Positions 12,209-22,162 of a stretch of 64,000 nt of DNA are shown here, in pieces (within the stretch, counting starts at the first letter, position 1; each line of letters begins with the position of its first letter). The DNA comes from Drosophila persimilis (taxonomy: Eukaryota; Arthropoda; Insecta; Diptera; Drosophilidae). Position numbers and translations under genes: made by a program. Where the stretch lies: positions 24,986,001-25,050,000 of the forward strand of contig NW_020825288.1 of assembly GCF_003286085.1 (NCBI RefSeq). The letters are read 5' to 3'. The notes under the pieces were generated by a model, which was not told the origin of the DNA, made no database searches, and worked only from the letters and a program-made list of their open reading frames with translations.

Positions 12209-14628
12209 TATGTGTGCAATAGCGTTTCTTTTTTTCTTCTTTTTATTCATTTTTTCTCTCTTTTTCTGGCTTGTTCGAGTATTCAATGCAATGCGTTGCA
12301 GCTGTCAGTCTTCGAGCACTCCGTCCGTGCAGGCGCACAGGTAAGATAAAGGGGCAGCTTTCGTTTTTCTTTTGTACGTCTGCAGTGCTGACAGCTGACA
12401 AAAAAGTTTCGCGTAAACAGTGGCAGCGGATTCGCCTTTATGGTCAGATACGTATCCACACACCTTTTCCCCGAGGGAGAAAGGGGGGACACCTGTTGTG
12501 GTCCTTGCAACGGCGATGCATAACGGAAACAACGGCGCTGGGCAACGGAAATGTTCGACAGCATGTTGCGACGTTGTCGACGACTCCGGGTGGCCGTGCC
12601 CCGGAGTGGATGGAGTCGGGAACCCGGACTGATGGGGAGCATATTTGCCTTGCAAATGGAACGTACGGCTTTTCAATTTCATTCGCTTTTCCAGATGGAA
12701 CGGGGGGAAGTGGGAGTGGGGGGCCTGCTGCAATTAGCCGGGTAGAAGGCTTATTTGTTTCAATTTATTTACCGCCACTCGCTTCTGCCTTATCTTTGTT
12801 TTTTATACCCAAACGCACCCAAGCTGCCCGATGTACATATAACCCCGGACGGAGGGGACACTTCCCACATATAATTATGTACGAGCCAACTTCTGACAAG
12901 CGGCAGACAATGGCGGAACAATGCTACATATATGCATACGGACTTCGTGCCACGAGGCATAATCATTTTTATGGATTTAATTTCCAATGTCCTTCCCTTT
13001 GGGGCTGTGTCCTTTGTGTGTCGGATACAGCAATGTCCTTTTCTAATTTCCTCTTGAGAATTAATATTTGTGTACATATATATGTCTGCCGCTGACTGGG
13101 CAGCTCTGGTTTCCCGATCATATCAATGAAGATTGGGTACTAAACTCTTTCCGATGGCTCCATTCGATGTCCAAGTAGGAAGAGTTTGCCCAAAACTTGA
13201 CAAATATCCCTATGGTATTTACCCAGACTTCCTTCATCCACAATAAGCTCTATTCCTCCCCCTAGCAAGTGTTCTTTCATAGTACATATATCACTTGCAA
13301 TGCTCTGACGCCTCCAGTCCGGTCTATCCCATTTCATAACCACCGTCAGACCCAGACCCATGTAGCAGCTTCTCATCATCACCCAAGGATTTTTAGCAAT
13401 TGTCAGCAATTTTCCCAATAGACGCAGCACAAAAACTATCACACAAAACCACTAAGCAAATGTCTGTTCCCCACACAACGTCCATTCCATAGAGCTGCTG
13501 TGTATTTTTCTGATTACCCCGGACAACAGTAGTCCGGTCGGGTTCCAGTTCCAGTTCCAGCCACATGGTGGGCGTGTACATAGCATAGGCATTAACATAA
13601 TTTATGTGGTTCCGCCGGATTTAGCTTTGTCGTAAAAAAGGACACTCGGCCATTGTCCATTGTCCATTTCAAGCTTCGATAACAAAAGGCAAAAGGAAAA
13701 GGAGTCCTCGCCCTGTCCGGCCCCAGCTAAGGATTGCGGTTTTTATTGTTTTGATGGCAACAAAGTTTATGAAAACTTTCGCCTCCGGGCCGTTTCTCTC
13801 TAATTTCGTTTGTAGTTTTTCTGTTGACTTTGCATATTTTTTTAATTAAATGAATGTCGGCGCAGAGAAATCAAAGTCCACTCGTACTTGTGTTTCGCTT
13901 GGGAGCTAATCTATGAGGCCATTACTCAACTTTGGCCCCAGGCTCTGCCAGAAAACTGTGGGTGGCATTGGATAGGAGGAGTAGGGGGTCTACGCGGAGT
14001 TCATGGATGGTTGGCAGGGGCCATAAAAACGTGCGAAATTTTCACGGCCTTTGGATGTTGTGCTGTTTTTGTTTTTCCAGACACGAACGCGGGCGGCTCT
14101 CCCTCTCCCTTCGCACACCTTTAACTGATTGTTGTCACCTGTTTTTTGCATGCTTTATTCGCAGGACTCTATGGATGTGATGACACCCATGTGGAGTGGA
14201 GAATACTGGGTCTGACATAGGAAAAAAGTTCCTCTAAATACTTTAGATACTTAGAATCGGAATATCTTGATCATCACCTCTGTACAGGGTGCTCAAACGT
14301 CGAGTCCCTTCCATCCTTGAGTGGCCCGATTCTTAGTACACCTGGCACGAAACACTCATAACTCAAAAACGTTTTGAGGGCCCTCTTCTCGGCGGCATAC
14401 AGTGTGTAATGTGGCAAAATATAATCAAGCGGAAAAAGTCAAAAACTTCAAACTTTTCTTTACGGTTAATAATGAAAAATGTGTGGCACGTGCAGCAAAA
14501 GGTAAATTCTGCAGAGTTGCCACCTCAAAAAGTGTAACTTTCAGCCAAATTAATTCGTTATACAAAATAAAAGTATCTTCGAATAAAAGAAAACCAAAAG
14601 ACGAGAAAAAAACGACAAATTTAAGTCC
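12209..14628. other. Non-coding stretch
   Basis: About 2.4 kb without a supportable gene. A 274-codon open frame (12271-13095, +) is the longest, but its translation has no domain, shares the DNA with 119- and 142-codon frames on the other strand, and runs through TATATATG and TACATATAT repeats. A 100-codon minus frame at 13140-13442 is also unsupported. Confidence 0.5.
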
Positions 14629-14701
14629 TGGAGATGCGGGGCATCGATCCCCGTACCTCTCACATGCTAAGCGAGCGCTCTACCATCTGAGCTACATCCC
14701 C
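14629..14701 (-). tRNA. tRNA-Ala (AGC)
   Basis: Minus-strand copy identical to the 73-base tRNA-Ala at 3874-3946 (loop TTAGCAT, acceptor GGGGATG/CATCTCC). It is the only Ala copy in this orientation. Confidence 0.97.
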
Positions 14702-14948
14702 GATGTGGGCGCCGCTGTCTATTTCCATAGTTCCGCGACATTGGATTAATTTAACTTGAGCAATGAAAGGCATGCATTTAGTATTACAACATTGACATGG
14801 TTTGTAGGCTTAAAAGAAGTGATATTAATGCTGGTTCCCATTACAAGGCTCATTAGGCAGGTCACTTAGGTATTCAATTGCCTCTTGTGGTGGGTAGATC
14901 CAAATTCAAGTAGTTCACCCAAAGACTTCAAGAGGCACAGTTGAGAAA

Positions 14949-15548
14949 ATGGCAGTACTCCGCCTTAGCCCGACACAGTTCCTAGGCGTGCTGCTCCTGG
15001 CAGTAGTCTGCAGTAGCGCTGAAATAGACAGAGATGAACAGCCCGACTTCGAGACGGAGAGTGGAGCTCCGGAGCCCATTGATGGACGTTCCTTTTTCTT
15101 TCTGGGCACACTCTTTCGACGCTGGCGCAATCGTTGGATGGCCTATCACAGTGCAGATCCCCTGTTTGCCGGTGCAGCGTACCCCATTAATGGATACTAC
15201 AATTGCCCCATCTATGGGTGTAATCCGGCGGCCATTGGGCCACAACCTGGTTACTATTCTCGTCCAGGAGGGATCTTTAACCCCCTAAACCAACAGCAGC
15301 AGGCTCAGGGCAACAGCAATGTCTACATATATCAGACCGATCAGAACGCCGCCAATTCCGGAAGTGGCAGTGGTTCACCTGCCGTTCCCCTCGGATATGG
15401 ATACTTTGGAGTTGGATCGCCGCTTAGACCTCCGCCGCCTTTGCCACCTTCTTCAATGGGAGGGGCTTCAGCCGGTGCCGGGAGCTATGGCCTGGGACCA
15501 GGACAAGGGCCAGTACCAATACCAATACCAGTACCACAATTTGGCTAA
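14949..15548 (+). CDS. Secreted proline/glycine-rich protein, function unknown
   Basis: Single-exon 199-aa protein. Residues 1-24 form a signal peptide (hydrophobic LGVLLLAVVCSSA, cleavage likely before EIDRDEQ). The mature part has an acidic start, a basic FFFLGTLFRRWRNRW segment, two cysteines in a CPIYGC motif, a Gln/Asn-rich middle (QQQQAQGNSN), a polyproline stretch PPPPLPPSS and a Gly-rich end finishing with PVPIPIPVPQFG. The closing PIPIPVP repeats resemble those of the minus-strand protein at 17379-17853, suggesting related extracellular (cuticle-like) function. It sits between tRNA-Ala genes. Not a family I can name. Confidence 0.75.
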   Translation: MAVLRLSPTQFLGVLLLAVVCSSAEIDRDEQPDFETESGAPEPIDGRSFFFLGTLFRRWRNRWMAYHSADPLFAGAAYPINGYYNCPIYGCNPAAIGPQPGYYSRPGGIFNPLNQQQQAQGNSNVYIYQTDQNAANSGSGSGSPAVPLGYGYFGVGSPLRPPPPLPPSSMGGASAGAGSYGLGPGQGPVPIPIPVPQFG

Positions 15549-16908
15549 GCAGGAACGGAGGCAACAACATAGAACGGTTGCCCAAGTAAACACCGCACAG
15601 CAGACAAAGTAAAAGAAAACAATACAATTTTAATTGAAAAGTACGGAACCAAAGAAAAAAGTAAACCAAACCCAAAGAGACACACATACAATACATTCGG
15701 CTGGCCCGCCTTAGGGAGGTCTAAGTACATACATTATATTCTGCAATTTAATGAAATCATCTTTTCTGAATCAGTACATATCTTACAGTATTTCCATTAC
15801 ATACCATTACATTTTTCACATTTTTGTTAGATTGAAATAGCGTCCATCAATTAAGATAAATAAAATAAATAAAATCCATCTTGTTTGCTTTTCGAACTAG
15901 ACTCCACAGTAACGAGAGTCGACAAAAAGGGTTACAACCCCACACACACACACACACACACACATATGGACTTTTATCCATTAACGCCAAGAGAAAAACT
16001 CCACAACCAATCTGCATAAACAAACTCATCATCAGCATATCCTTTACCCTCACCATCACAGCAGGAGCAGGAGCAGGAGCAGAAGGAGCAACCGTAGTCT
16101 CCAGCATTTGTTTTGATTCCATCATAAACCATAAGATAGCTGCAGACATGGATGCCTGATGAAGTGGTTGCAAGTTGCCCAAGGAGCAGGCAGCAGGCAG
16201 CAGGCAGTAGTCGGATGGCAACGGGCTTGCCTCAATTGTTTGGCAAATAAATGCCCGGCAGCATAATGGATGGCCATGGTCAGCTCGGTATTCCGAGATC
16301 CGTGCATAGCAGCAGCAAAGCAGTCCGTTTCGGTTATTATTTTTATATAACTTGTGAAAATAATAATAGAGCTTTGCCCAGAGGGCGTGGCAGCTAGAAC
16401 GGAGGCGAAACAAACAAACAAATACTCGAAGCGGAGGACAGTTGTATAAACAGAAGTGTGAAAGTGCCAGATAGTGAAGAGATCTGGGATCGCCGATTGT
16501 CCGGCATGGCATCCACCCATACTACTCGTATGTAAGAACGTTGAGGCGTTGACGTTGACTCCTGTTCATCCCAATCCTCGATTCGGTCTGGTCCCGGACT
16601 TTATTTGTGTTTGTGCTATGGCAACAATGAACAGCAGAGAGGTCCAGGTGTTGATGCTACCTCTATTTTTGTTTTCTTTAGAACAACTTTCGCTGACCGG
16701 AAACGGAAATTAAATGCATAAGTTTTTCCCACCAGCCCCAGCATCGTACGTTCCCACTTCTTATCTAACTTCAAAAAGACAAGACAAGGCCACTTCAGAT
16801 TGATAAATAGTCTTGAACAAGTTTTCTTGGCAAATTAAATTTCGACAGACGTTGGTCAGCAACAGTCGATGACTCACAAGTGTAGTATTGGACACTACAG
16901 TTGGCAAC
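15549..16908. other. Non-coding stretch with CA microsatellite
   Basis: 3' UTR of the preceding gene then intergenic [24 protein letters not shown] near 15857-15875 contains several polyadenylation-like hexamers. The minus-strand open frame of 221 codons crosses the CA repeat and low-complexity GCAGGCAGCAGGCAG sequence and is probably chance. Confidence 0.5.
15941..15964. repeat. (CA)n microsatellite
   Basis: Twelve uninterrupted CA units. Confidence 0.95.
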
Positions 16909-16981
16909 GGGGATGTAGCTCAGATGGTAGAGCGCTCGCTTAGCATGTGAGAGGTACGGGGATCGATGCCCCGCATCTCCA
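16909..16981 (+). tRNA. tRNA-Ala (AGC)
   Basis: Identical 73-base tRNA-Ala. It pairs with a minus-strand tRNA-Pro 170 bp away, an arrangement echoed by the Ala/Pro pair at 18927/19149 with Pro inverted. Terminator TTTATTTTTT downstream. Confidence 0.97.
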
Positions 16982-17151
16982 AAATTAATGTTGTACATTT
17001 ATTTTTTAACAAAATTTCTTTTTTCTATAATTATCTTCATTTTTAATACTATACATACATACTTGTGTGGGCCAATTTTTTTCTTCAAAATTTAGCTTGC
17101 ACCATTTACATATTTTACTTTGAATTGCAAGCAAGCAAAAAGCATATAGCC

Positions 17152-17223
17152 GGGCTCAACCGGGATTTGAACCCGGGACCTCTCGCACCCAAAGCGAGAA
17201 TCATACCCCTAGACCATTGAGCC
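17152..17223 (-). tRNA. tRNA-Pro (TGG)
   Basis: Identical to 2858-2929 on the minus strand: loop TTTGGGT, acceptor GGCTCAA/TTGAGCC. Convergent with the tRNA-Ala at 16909. Confidence 0.97.
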
Positions 17224-17378
17224 TCATGCCATGTTGTGCGCTCTATTATATTTTTGTGGCCACTCTGGCAAACTCTTGTGCCGACAATAAATGGTTTTAG
17301 ATAGCAGTAAATATACATACGGGTTTTCAATAAAAATTAAATATATGTTGCTTTATTCAAAATGCCTAAACAAAAAAC

Positions 17379-17853
17379 TTAGCGTCTCTTCCAGATACCC
17401 CCACCGTAACCGCCGCCACCAAAACCTCCAGAAAAGGCGCCTGCAGAGCTGTAGGCCGAGGCATAGCTTCCGGAATATCCCCCACCGTAGCCGCCGAAAC
17501 CGCCTCCTCCGAATCCTCCCAGCCCACCCAGGCCACCCAGACCACCCTTCCATCCGTGCTTGAATGGCACAACAACTGGCTGTGGCACTGGGACTGGAAT
17601 AGGCTGTGGAACCGCAACTGGTACGGGAATAGGCTGAGGCACTGGAACGGGCTGGGCCACGGGATAGGGCACATAGCTGGTGTACACAGGGGAGTAGCCG
17701 CCCCCTCCGAGCTTTCCGCCAAAACTGTGGGAGCTACTAAGGCCCAGGCATAGCAGCAGCGTTAAGCCCACGATTGTAGCCTGAAAGCAATATGTTGATC
17801 AAACAAGTCCGCAATGTGAGACAACCATATCCACTTACTGTACTTGTTCTCAT
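17379..17853 (-). CDS. Secreted Gly/Pro-rich protein (cuticle-like)
   Basis: Two coding exons: 17853-17839 (five codons, MRTST) and 17780-17379, phase-0 GT-AG intron, 138 aa. The signal peptide spans the intron (ATIVGLTLLLCLGLSSSHS). The mature chain has VPYPVAQPVPVPQPIPVP-type repeats (alternating Pro-Val/Ile), a single basic FKHGWKGG patch, then GLGG and GGFGGYGGGYSGSYASA repeats and a basic end GGIWKRR. This composition is typical of structural extracellular proteins of insects; no Rebers-Riddiford chitin-binding domain is present. A TATATATA box lies 46 bp upstream of the ATG. Transcribed divergently from the next gene (18228), with about 370 bp between the start codons. Confidence 0.85.
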
Positions 17854-17898
17854 GACGTCTATTGGTGCTTCTAAACGTGGCCAACGTCTAAACTGCCG

Positions 17899-17906
17899 TA
17901 TATATA
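17899..17906 (-). promoter_or_regulatory. TATA box for the 17379-17853 gene
   Basis: TATATATA on the minus strand, followed about 15 bases later by CAGTTTAGAC. The short distance to the ATG implies a 5' UTR of roughly 20-30 nt. Confidence 0.6.
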
Positions 17907-18166
17907 GCAACCTAAAGCCACTTCCTGTACTTCCTTTTGGCGACGAGTTCAAAGAACTGCCAAAAACTTGATCCACAACCAGTTCTTGTCGAACAGAACC
18001 ATTCAATTTTTATTGTGCCAAAATTTAGTCGCAGCAACTAATGCAAAAATATAACAACTCGTGTGAAAAACATTGAAAACGGTTAAGTTGATGGGGTTGA
18101 AGGTCGTCCGTGCCGTGTTCCGGGACTGGGCTTTTGGGTGGGCGTAAGTTGATACAGAGATGTTGG

Positions 18167-18173
18167 TATAAAA
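18167..18173 (+). promoter_or_regulatory. TATA box for the 18228 gene
   Basis: TATAAAA followed 25-30 bases later by an initiator-like ATTCAGTC, then the ATG at 18228. This is a compact focused promoter. Confidence 0.75.
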
Positions 18174-18227
18174 ACTGAACAGTCCGTTGGTTAGACAATT
18201 CAGTCAAGTTCAAGACAAATCAGAAAC

Positions 18228-18766
18228 ATGTTGAAGATCAGCTGTTCGGTGAGTAGCTTTGCTTTGGACCATCTTAAAGATGCACAATTATTAACGGACA
18301 TTCTGTCCTTTGGCAGTTGGTTGTGCTGTTGTCGCTCTGCGCCTGCAGTTACGCCCAATACCAGTATCCCCAGCAGCGCCCGGCCCTAGAAACAGCCCCA
18401 GCAGCCGGAGGTGAGCCCACTGGCGGGCCTGTGGAAAATCGTATTATACCCCTGGGTGGTCTGCTCGGCGGAGGAGGAGGAGGAGGTGGCTTACTCGGTG
18501 GCGGCGGAGGGGGGGGTGGCCTGTTTGGCAACCTATTGGGTGGTCTTTTGGGCGGAAATAATGCTCGCCCACCGCCACCAGCGCCAGCGCCATACCCAGT
18601 ACCTGTTCCCTCGTACGGAGGAGGATTCGGCGGCGGGTATCCTGGCGGATTTGGAGGTGGATTCGGCGGCGGTTATCCAGGCGGATTTGGAGGCGGTTAT
18701 ACAGGTGGCTACCCAGGCGGATTTGGAGGTGGTTATGGCAATCCCTATGGCGGCTACTACGGCTAG
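18228..18766 (+). CDS. Secreted glycine-rich protein
   Basis: Two coding exons: 18228-18248 (MLKISCS) and 18317-18766, phase-0 intron of 68 bp, 156 aa. The signal peptide LVVLLSLCACSYA ends before QYQYPQQRP. The mature protein has a Pro/Gln N-terminus, a GGLLGGGGGGGG-type block, a PPPPAPAPYPVPVPSYGG linker and repeats of GGGYPGGFGG. It has the same exon layout as the neighbours at 17379, 20385, 21661 and 23562, so they are probably old tandem duplicates. Likely a structural extracellular protein; no enzymatic domain. Confidence 0.85.
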
Positions 18767-18926
18767 AAGGCGTTGTTTTTCGGTCAGCCCTTGACTACTC
18801 CAAGTATTACCCGCTGTTAAAAATGTTTTCGAGATAATTTTAAGTTGTTGACCATTATATTAAAATTCACGTGAAAAATCAAATCACTTCCGGCTTGTTC
18901 TCACTTTGTCTGCCCGTTTCACACAT

Positions 18927-18999
18927 GGGGATGTAGCTCAGATGGTAGAGCGCTCGCTTAGCATGTGAGAGGTACGGGGATCGATGCCCCGCATCTCCA
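18927..18999 (+). tRNA. tRNA-Ala (AGC)
   Basis: Fourth identical 73-base tRNA-Ala. TTTTTCTTC follows within 10 bases as terminator. Confidence 0.97.
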
Positions 19000-19148
19000 A
19001 ACAGTGTTTTTCTTCTATTTTAGTGGTAACAAGATTACAGAAACACTTTCCTCTTGATTGTGATTTGATTTTATAGTTACTTGTTTTAGTTGTTCGTGCT
19101 ATTTGGCTCACATATAGAAAACTGTTATCTGGGCATGACTCGGCAAGA

Positions 19149-19220
19149 GGCTCAATGGTCTAGGGGTATGATTCTCGCTTTGGGTGCGAGAGGTCCCGGG
19201 TTCAAATCCCGGTTGAGCCC
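19149..19220 (+). tRNA. tRNA-Pro (TGG)
   Basis: Plus-strand copy identical to the two minus-strand tRNA-Pro genes. TTTTTT follows at about 19229. Confidence 0.97.
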
Positions 19221-19607
19221 GGCTAAACTTTTTTATCAATACTTAATATAAATTGATAAACTAAATTGCTATTTTTCATCATTCAAATAATAACTCTAAC
19301 CAAAAAAAGAAGATTCGTACGCTAGATCTCTATAAATTTCGCAATACAGATTACCTGAAGCAATATTTTATTTTTCAGAGTGTTCGTACATATATTATTT
19401 AATGAAAGAATTATAACAGCCAGGTTGAGTATAACGAGACTAGGTGGCTAGGACAACACCCTTTGTGCCGCCGCGAGAAGAGCTATCTTCCAAATTTATT
19501 TGATTTCATGCTGTCAAAAGTATTGCATATTTATTTCTGATCTGCAAAATCGTTAAGAATAAGGGCAATTAATCTGAATATTAATCTAAATCAAAAAAGG
19601 TTTGTTC
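19221..19607. other. Intergenic DNA between tRNA genes
   Basis: AT-rich, no gene. A GTGCCGCCGCGAGAAGAGC string near 19465 resembles, on the opposite strand, CTCTTCTCGGCGGCATACA near 14380. Confidence 0.5.
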
Positions 19608-19680
19608 TGTTTCCGCCCGGGTTCGAACCGGGGACCTTGTGCGTGTGAAGCACACGTGATAACCACTACACTACGGAAAC
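19608..19680 (-). tRNA. tRNA-Val (CAC)
   Basis: Minus strand, 73 bases: acceptor GTTTCCG/CGGAAAC, anticodon stem TGTGC/GCACA enclosing TTCACAC (anticodon CAC), T-arm CCCGG TTCGAAC CCGGG, discriminator A. A different isoacceptor from the Val gene at 7395. Confidence 0.97.
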
Positions 19681-19785
19681 CTGCTGACGTCCAATAGTCA
19701 AACGGCCGCCATACAGTTGAGTAATACAGCGCCATCTAGCTCACAAATTGCACATTATTAAAATTTCATTATATTTCGATAGATA

Positions 19786-19843
19786 TATCGATAATGCCAT
19801 TACCTATCAATAGCTGCATCGCTAATTTCATTATATATCGATA
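19786..19843. promoter_or_regulatory. Paired TATCGATA (DRE/BEAF-type) sites
   Basis: Two perfect TATCGATA octamers at 19786-19793 and 19836-19843, each preceded by a TTTCATTATAT string, with a further CGATAGATA at 19778. TATCGATA is the DREF recognition element, and clustered CGATA is the BEAF-32 insulator signature (established for Drosophila). Location, just past the last tRNA gene, fits a domain boundary. No gene start was identified next to it. Confidence 0.5.
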
Positions 19844-20384
19844 GTGGATGGTAGCACAATTGCCGCCAAATTCAAATAAAATATACATAAATATATCTGG
19901 TTTTTTTGAATATATGAACAATACGATTCGAAAAATGCACGAACTCGAGTACAAAACTAGCATATAAAGGATACATAAAATAAGACTTTTTATATTTTAT
20001 CGAGTGAGCAGATTAAGTAGGCTGACTATTGGGTTGCCCTCTCTGTTTGAAATTGGGCTGAAAAATACTTTTTCCCAACCCATTCTTAAAACCAAGAGCA
20101 TAGAAAGCGAAAGAAAGCTACTTTTAACGCCACTTCATGAGCACTGCAACTCGATCATCGTAACCGTAAGGTTTGTGAGTTTTAAACACCAGGCTCATAC
20201 GAGTAGCGCCCAGGGTTCTTAAATCATAGAAAGCATACCCGAATTTGTAAATGTTTCATTTCTATAGATAACTTTATTTTATGAATGGGGAAATGAGTCT
20301 ACAACTAAATAACAATTTTGGGTGGATGTGGATTCTAATGGCAAGCACATGATATTCCCTTATTCTATTGACCTATTGACATTC
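19844..20384. other. Non-coding stretch
   Basis: No supportable gene. The right-hand end is probably the 3' UTR of the minus-strand Gly-rich gene; a minus-strand AATAAA (TTTATTTTATG at about 20274) may be its polyadenylation signal. Confidence 0.5.
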
Positions 20385-20907
20385 TCATTTGCCCCAGAGG
20401 CCACCTCCGAAGCCACCGCCTCCATAGCTCCCTCCGCTGCTATGATGACTTTCGTGATGACTTTCGTGAAATTCGTGGTGCTCATAGCCACTGTTGCTGC
20501 CATACCCGCCGCCGCCGTACCCGCCGCCATACCCGCCGCCATAGCCGCCGCCGCCATATCCTGCTCCGATTCCAGCGCCAATGCTAGCACCAACACCACC
20601 GCCGAATCCCAGTCCACCTCCGCTCAGAGCATGCTTCAGGCCCAGTAATTTAGGAGTGCGCACCTTGAGCCCCACAAAGCCGGCATGGGGTCCTTTAAAA
20701 GCCAGCAATTTGATCTTTCCGGCTGAGGTTCCTTGCAGCAGAAACAGAAAGCATACGCCCAGGATCAGGAGTAGATGGTTTTGATGGCACTGTTATCGAA
20801 AGAAAGATAAGAAAGATTAATATTTATATTTCATTAGATCCACAGTAAGTCACAATCACTTTACGAGTCTCTTTGAATCCATAAAAATCACTTACAATGA
20901 TTTGCAT
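20385..20907 (-). CDS. Secreted Gly/His/Ser-rich protein
   Basis: Two coding exons: 20907-20896 (MQII) and 20789-20385, phase-0 intron, 138 aa. Signal peptide CHQNHLLLILGVCFLFLLQG followed by TSAGKIKLL. The mature part begins with a basic, non-repetitive region (GKIKLLAFKGPHAGFVGLKV), then LSGGGLGFGGGVGASIGAGI, GYGGGYGGGY repeats and a histidine/glutamate-rich YEHHEFHESHHESHHS patch that could bind metal or buffer charge, ending GGGLWGK. Same exon architecture as its neighbours. Likely extracellular structural protein. Confidence 0.85.
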
Positions 20908-21660
20908 TTTCACTTTTGATGATGTTTTAACGCCTCTTTAATTGATTAAGTCTGTTTTTGGCCAAAGATCAGAGGTCTTTATTTGAAAATTGCTTTATCT
21001 AGTTGTAAAAACTTCAAGTTCAAATGTGTGGGCCGGCGGATGACGAGGCTGGTCTCTTGGCTGGAACGCGTGTTCAATTGAAGCGGCTGCGAGGCAAGCG
21101 ACGAGTTTTTATCTGTCTGACGGTTTTTCTGCGCGCGTCTCGAATCGCCCTTATGCAATCGGCCGCCGCTAAAGAGCTCTTGTCTGTCTTTTGTTGTTGC
21201 TGCTGCTGTGAACTTCAGGTTGTGTCTTATATTTGCCTTATGCACATGATTTGCCCCTGAAAATTTCAGGTTTTTTGAGAGCATACACACAAAATTGGGC
21301 ATGAGAAAAGAAATGAAAAAAATTGAATGAACAAGCGAATGTCAATGGGAAATCAGCCTGCGATACATGTGCTAATTTCCAAAAAAATGACCAAATTACA
21401 AAGTATGAAATACGTTATAATAATCTTCATGTTCAGAACCAAAACAGAGAGGGCCTTACCCAGATAGTGCTCGGCTTATCAAACACATGTGAAGCCCAAA
21501 AGGTTGGAAATTGATAAAGAGTGAATCATTTTGGGTATTTACGTTTTATTGACCTCCATCAAATTAAAAGCCAAATAAAGAAATCAAACAAAACACGGTT
21601 AGAGCCAGAAATTTCCAGCATTAAGCCAAAACAAATATGCATCTGTCTGTTTCCCCTCAC
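20908..21660. other. Non-coding stretch
   Basis: Upstream region of the 20385-20907 gene on one side and downstream of the 21661-22113 gene on the other. Short chance frames only. Confidence 0.5.
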
Positions 21661-22113
21661 TCATCGGCCATACCCAAAGGGGTATCCGAATCCGCCATAG
21701 CCGGAGGATCCGTAGCTGTTTTGCTGATTACTGAACTGATTGTACTGCTGTCGATAGCCCCCGTATCCTCCATATCCGCCAAATCCGCCATATCCGCCAT
21801 ATCCGCCATATCCGCCATATCCGCCATATCCGCCATACCCGCCATAGGGCGATCCGAATCCTTGCTGGTATCCAGTACTACTACTCGCTCCGGCACTGGC
21901 ACTGGACGAGGCATAACTGCCGCCATAGCCCGAGTAGGGAGCAAAACCATAGCCAAATCCTGATCCTTGGCCCCACTGGGGGGCACTCATCACTTCGAGA
22001 CACAGGCCGCAGAGCAGGAAGGACAGCGCAAAAAACTAAAGGCGAGAGTGTTCAAGAATACGAATTAGTGGTTTAGTTGGAGCGACTAAATATTTGTGTA
22101 CACCCACCTTCAT
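21661..22113 (-). CDS. Secreted YGG-repeat protein
   Basis: Two coding exons: 22113-22108 (only MK) and 22035-21661, phase-0 intron of 72 bp, 126 aa. Signal peptide FFALSFLLCGLCLEVMS, then APQWGQGSGFGYGF. The centre is a Ser/Ala stretch (SYASSSASAGASSST) and a run of GGY/GGYGGY tripeptides coded by near-identical ATCCGCCAT units, followed by a QQYNQFSNQQNSYGSS region. The repeats are homogeneous at the DNA level, so length variation between individuals is expected. Probably a structural secreted protein. Confidence 0.85.
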
Positions 22114-22154
22114 GGTCAGCAAGCAACTCAATGGAGTCTGATTAAAGTTTGCCA

Positions 22155-22162
22155 TTCTTATA
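22155..22162 (-). promoter_or_regulatory. TATA box for the 21661-22113 gene
   Basis: TATAAGAA on the minus strand, about 42 bases upstream of the ATG, with an ATCAGACT initiator-like string between them. Confidence 0.5.

Noticed and set aside
12271..13095. 274-codon plus-strand open frame
   Set aside because: No domain, no coherent composition, overlaps two long minus-strand frames and simple TATATATG repeats. Probably chance, although its length is notable.
13140..13442. 100-codon minus-strand open frame with fairly normal composition
   Set aside because: No family recognised and no neighbouring exon; insufficient support.
15847..16512. 221-codon minus-strand open frame
   Set aside because: Runs through a CA microsatellite and GCAGGCAGCAGG repeats, giving VCVCVCVWG and low-complexity sequence. 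A second frame of 132 codons overlaps it.
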